This document shows positions 61,265 to 64,000 of a DNA stretch of 64,000 bases, in pieces; position 1 is the stretch's first letter, and each line of letters starts with the position of its first letter. This stretch comes from JAHEKD01 sp965215945. Lineage in GTDB: Bacteria > Pseudomonadota > Gammaproteobacteria > Arenicellales > JAHEKD01. The stretch covers positions 1 to 64,000 of the forward strand of contig CBDCFC010000047.1 in the NCBI GenBank assembly GCA_965215945.1. The letters are read 5' to 3'. A program made the translations under genes and the position numbers. The notes below the pieces were generated by a model. That model was not told where the DNA came from. It saw only the letters and a program-made list of their open reading frames with translations, and searched no databases.

Positions 61265-62539
61265 ATTGGCATAAGGGATCCTTTAGCGGCGATAATTGTT
61301 CATCAGTTTAACGATAATCGCAGTAAAGATTTTTCCAGTGTTGAAGAATTGTTGTTGTTGGTTGATTCCGCCGGTGCGGACGTTAAATTTACATTAACAA
61401 CAACTCGTCGTGTGCCTGTATCGGCTAGCTATATCGGTAAAGGCCGGGTTGAAGATTTGGTTAATCTGGTTAATGAGCATGATGCCGGTTTAGTTGTTTT
61501 TAACCACACATTAACACCAGTACAGGAAAGAAATCTTGAAAAAGCACTGCAGACACGGGTATTAGATCGCACTGGTTTAATACTGGATATTTTTGCTCAA
61601 CGTGCTGCTAGTCATGAAGGCAAATTACAAGTTGAATTAGCACAACTTAAACATTTATCGACTCGGTTAATCAGAGGTTGGACTCATCTGGAACGACAGA
61701 AAGGTGGCATAGGATTGCGTGGCCCGGGTGAAACTCAGCTAGAGACAGATCGTCGTTTAATCGGTAAACGAATTCGCAGTTTACAGGCACGATTGGAGAA
61801 AGTTCGTTCGCACCGCAGTTTACAGCGTAAAGCACGGCGTCGGATTCCAATTCCGGTGATTTCACTGGTTGGTTATACCAACGCCGGTAAGTCGACATTG
61901 TTTAATAGATTAACTGAATCAAAAGTTTTTGCGGCTGATCAATTATTTGCAACACTGGATCCGGTAATGCGCAAACTTGAGTTACCAAATACCGGTCCAG
62001 TAATTGTATCCGATACGGTTGGTTTTATCAGTAATCTGCCGCATTCATTAATTTCAGCGTTTCATTCAACACTGGAAGAAGTTGCCAGTGCAGCACTATT
62101 AATTCATGTAGTGGATGTTAACGATACCAGGCAGCAAGAACTGCTTGAGCATGTTGACAAAGTTCTAGAAGAAATCGACGCGCATCAAGTGCCGCAAATT
62201 GTTGTTTTTAACAAAATTGATAAAACCCAACTCGAAGCGAAATACATACCTGCAAACTTAAATTCTACGGCCAAGGTTTGGCTGTCGGCCGTCACAGGTC
62301 AAGGTGAGGAATTGTTGTTAGAGGCTATTTCAGATTATTTTAAAAACAAGCAAATTCAGCTTACTGTTAAGGTTCCTCCAGCATTATCCAAGTTAAGAGC
62401 GATGTTCTACCAAAATAACTGGGTTCAAAGCGAAATAATCGATGACAAAGGCTTCAGTATTTTGGATGTTTCATTGATTAAATCTGAATTTAACAGGTTG
62501 AAAAAGCAGCAAGAATTCAAAGATTGTGAAATAATTTGA
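61265..62539 (+). CDS. hflX: Ribosome-splitting GTPase HflX, start codon uncertain
   Basis: GTPase that dissociates stalled ribosomes. G domain: GYTNAGKSTLFNRL, DTVGFI and NKID; the N-terminal part shows DRTGLILDIFAQRA, HLERQKGGIGLRGPGETQLE. Homology to other HflX reaches at least to about 61280 (AAIIVHQFNDNRSKDFSSVE), yet the frame, open from 61199, has no ATG, GTG or TTG before a TTG at 61349. An ATT at 61265 would give 424 residues, matching E. coli HflX (426); an ATA at 61211 is another option. I place the start at the ATT with low certainty. Confidence 0.9.
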   Translation: MGIRDPLAAIIVHQFNDNRSKDFSSVEELLLLVDSAGADVKFTLTTTRRVPVSASYIGKGRVEDLVNLVNEHDAGLVVFNHTLTPVQERNLEKALQTRVLDRTGLILDIFAQRAASHEGKLQVELAQLKHLSTRLIRGWTHLERQKGGIGLRGPGETQLETDRRLIGKRIRSLQARLEKVRSHRSLQRKARRRIPIPVISLVGYTNAGKSTLFNRLTESKVFAADQLFATLDPVMRKLELPNTGPVIVSDTVGFISNLPHSLISAFHSTLEEVASAALLIHVVDVNDTRQQELLEHVDKVLEEIDAHQVPQIVVFNKIDKTQLEAKYIPANLNSTAKVWLSAVTGQGEELLLEAISDYFKNKQIQLTVKVPPALSKLRAMFYQNNWVQSEIIDDKGFSILDVSLIKSEFNRLKKQQEFKDCEII

Positions 62540-62631
62540 GATTGAATTGTTGTTATTGAGAGTTCTCAACCGCATATACACTCATGCTACACTACGCACT
62601 ATTTTGAAGACATAACAAAGCAGGTTTTACT

Positions 62632-63879
62632 ATGCCATGGAATGAACCCGGATCGGGTGATAAAGACCCCTGGGGCCGTAAAGATCAAAAGCAGGGTCAG
62701 GGTCCACCAGATCTTGACGAACTGGTCAAGAATATCGGTGACCGCGTCAATACAATACTGGGCGGTAAAAAACGGCCCTCTGGCTCTTCAGGAGGCAGTG
62801 GTGGCGGTGGTAGTTCAGCCCCCAGTCTTCCCAGTAAAATGTCATTTGGCTTAATCGCGCTAATTGCCTTTGTAGTTTGGGTGGGTTCTGGTTTTTATAC
62901 TATTCAACAAGGTCAACAAGGTGTGGTGTTGCGATTAGGAGAATATTCTTCAACCAGGGATGCCGGTTTGCACTGGCGGCCGCGTTTTATTGACGAAGTA
63001 GAAGTTGTTGACGTGCAAAATATCAACACCGTTGAGGTCGGTTACCGGGCCAATGGCCGAGGTGCTGGAAAGACCAAGCAAGAGCGTGAGGCATTAATGC
63101 TGACCGAAGATGAGAACATTATCGACATCGAATTTGCGGTTCAATATGATATTAAAGATCCGCGTGAACTATTGTTCAACGTCAGCGAGCCAGCCTCGAT
63201 TGTTGTACGCGGTGCGACTGAAAGTGCAGTGCGGGAAATTGTTGGACGTAACTCTATGGACTTTGCAATTACTGAAGGCCGAGCGGCAATTGCCAGTGAA
63301 ACTAAACAATTGGTTCAGCAGATATTAGATCGGTACAAAACCGGGATTAATATTAAGGCCGTTGAGGCTCAGAACGCACAACCTCCATCGCAGGTTAAAT
63401 CCGCGTTTGATGATGCTGTAAAAGCACGTGAGGATCAGGTCAGGGCGCGTAACAGGGCTGAAGCTTATCAAAATGATATCTTACCGCGGGCACGCGGGCA
63501 AGCAGCGAGGATAATTCAGGAGGCAGAGGGCTATAAAGCCAGCGTGGTTGCCAGAGCGGAAGGTGATGCACAGCGATTTTCCAGTATTCTAGAGGAATAT
63601 GCCAAGGCGCCCGATGTAACCCGAGACCGGCTTTACATTGAGGCTATGGAACAAGTGCTAGGAAATGCCAGTAAGTTGATGATCGATAAAGACAGTAGTT
63701 CAGGTAGTGTGATGTATTTACCCCTTGATCAGTTGTTGAAAAATAACAATCAATCTGGTGGTACATCAACGTTGCCACGATCAGGCACTTCGACTCAATC
63801 TTCGACTAGTCGCTCCAGCAGTTCTTCAGGTTCGCAGTCGACAGGCAACTCCATACGTCAAGGGAGGAATCTTAACTAA
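62632..63879 (+). CDS. hflK: Membrane protease modulator HflK
   Basis: 415 residues. With HflC it forms the SPFH cage around FtsH in the inner membrane. A glycine-rich cytoplasmic head (MPWNEPGSGDKDPWG) is followed by one membrane segment (about 70-90: FGLIALIAFVVWVGSGF), the SPFH domain (TIQQGQQGVVLRLGEYS) and a long helix, ending in a Ser/Thr/Gly-rich tail. Its stop codon overlaps the hflC ATG. Confidence 0.95.
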   Translation: MPWNEPGSGDKDPWGRKDQKQGQGPPDLDELVKNIGDRVNTILGGKKRPSGSSGGSGGGGSSAPSLPSKMSFGLIALIAFVVWVGSGFYTIQQGQQGVVLRLGEYSSTRDAGLHWRPRFIDEVEVVDVQNINTVEVGYRANGRGAGKTKQEREALMLTEDENIIDIEFAVQYDIKDPRELLFNVSEPASIVVRGATESAVREIVGRNSMDFAITEGRAAIASETKQLVQQILDRYKTGINIKAVEAQNAQPPSQVKSAFDDAVKAREDQVRARNRAEAYQNDILPRARGQAARIIQEAEGYKASVVARAEGDAQRFSSILEEYAKAPDVTRDRLYIEAMEQVLGNASKLMIDKDSSSGSVMYLPLDQLLKNNNQSGGTSTLPRSGTSTQSSTSRSSSSSGSQSTGNSIRQGRNLN

Positions 63880-64000
63880 TGGGTACAAAAGCTAAAGCAA
63901 TTTTAATTGTACTGGCTCTGATTGTATTAGTCATCGCTGGTTCCATCTTTAGAGTCGATGAGCGTGAAAAAGCGCTGGTATTTCAATTCGGTCGAATCGT
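63879..64000 (+). CDS. hflC: Membrane protease modulator HflC (truncated by window end)
   Basis: The first 40 residues are present: a membrane anchor (AKAILIVLALIVLVIAGSIF) and the start of the SPFH domain (DEREKALVFQFGRI). The ATG overlaps the hflK TAA, and AGGGAGGA lies upstream. It completes the hfq-hflX-hflK-hflC order known from E. coli. Confidence 0.93.
   Translation, partial: MGTKAKAILIVLALIVLVIAGSIFRVDEREKALVFQFGRI

Overview
The window is a stretch of gammaproteobacterial chromosome of moderate G+C. The evidence is conserved gene order: ispB divergent from rplU-rpmA-obgE; ribF-lspA-ispH followed by a convergent minor-pilin block as in Pseudomonas; ffs-dnaX-ybaB-recR; and orn ... queG/nnr-tsaE-amiB-mutL-miaA-hfq-hflX-hflK-hflC, which matches the E. 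coli order. I cannot name the genus. An Orn, an endonuclease-type MutL and type IV minor pilins suggest a free-living, piliated, methyl-independent mismatch-repair gammaproteobacterium.

Layout. 1-10.4 kb: central metabolism, namely the end of a D-lactate-dehydrogenase-like flavoprotein, pyruvate dehydrogenase E1 (reading frame broken by an insertion-only cluster of indels), E2, an E3 carrying two lipoyl domains, proton-translocating transhydrogenase pntAB and a PhaB-type acetoacetyl-CoA reductase. 10.5-19.7 kb: housekeeping genes (ispB, rplU, rpmA, obgE, proB, rpsT, murJ, a DUF2203-like gene, ribF, lspA, ispH). 19.7-22.4 kb: minor pilins. 22.4-24.0 kb: class I fumarase. 24.1-26.5 kb: two tRNA-Arg genes (TCG and ACG) enclosing a transposase remnant and a Fic protein with an AbiEi-like N-terminal domain, preceded by four operator-like direct repeats.

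26.5-46.5 kb is a genomic island of about 20 kb. Its borders are a 57-bp perfect direct repeat made of the 3' half of tRNA-Arg(ACG) plus 9 bp. It holds a CRP-type palindrome, five small genes for exported or membrane-anchored proteins, and a 2829-residue Sec-exported SpvB/FG-GAP/Rhs giant with its own C-terminal toxin-like tip and a lipoprotein behind it. Downstream lie three orphan Rhs tips with different ends, two of them paired with small envelope proteins. There are also an integrase remnant and an IS110 element. I read this as an exported polymorphic toxin system with envelope-located immunity and a reservoir of exchangeable tips. The five upstream genes are unrecognised and are the best candidate for an undescribed export, assembly or delivery module.

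46.5-64 kb: transposase debris with a 20-bp tandem repeat, then 4.5S RNA, dnaX, ybaB, recR, an IS1111-type insertion with a possible guide RNA, phhB, orn, two small envelope genes and the queG/nnr-to-hflC cluster, cut off inside hflC. Two translation starts stand out here: queG and nnr share overlapping head-to-head ATGs, and hflX has no ATG, GTG or TTG where homology requires its start.
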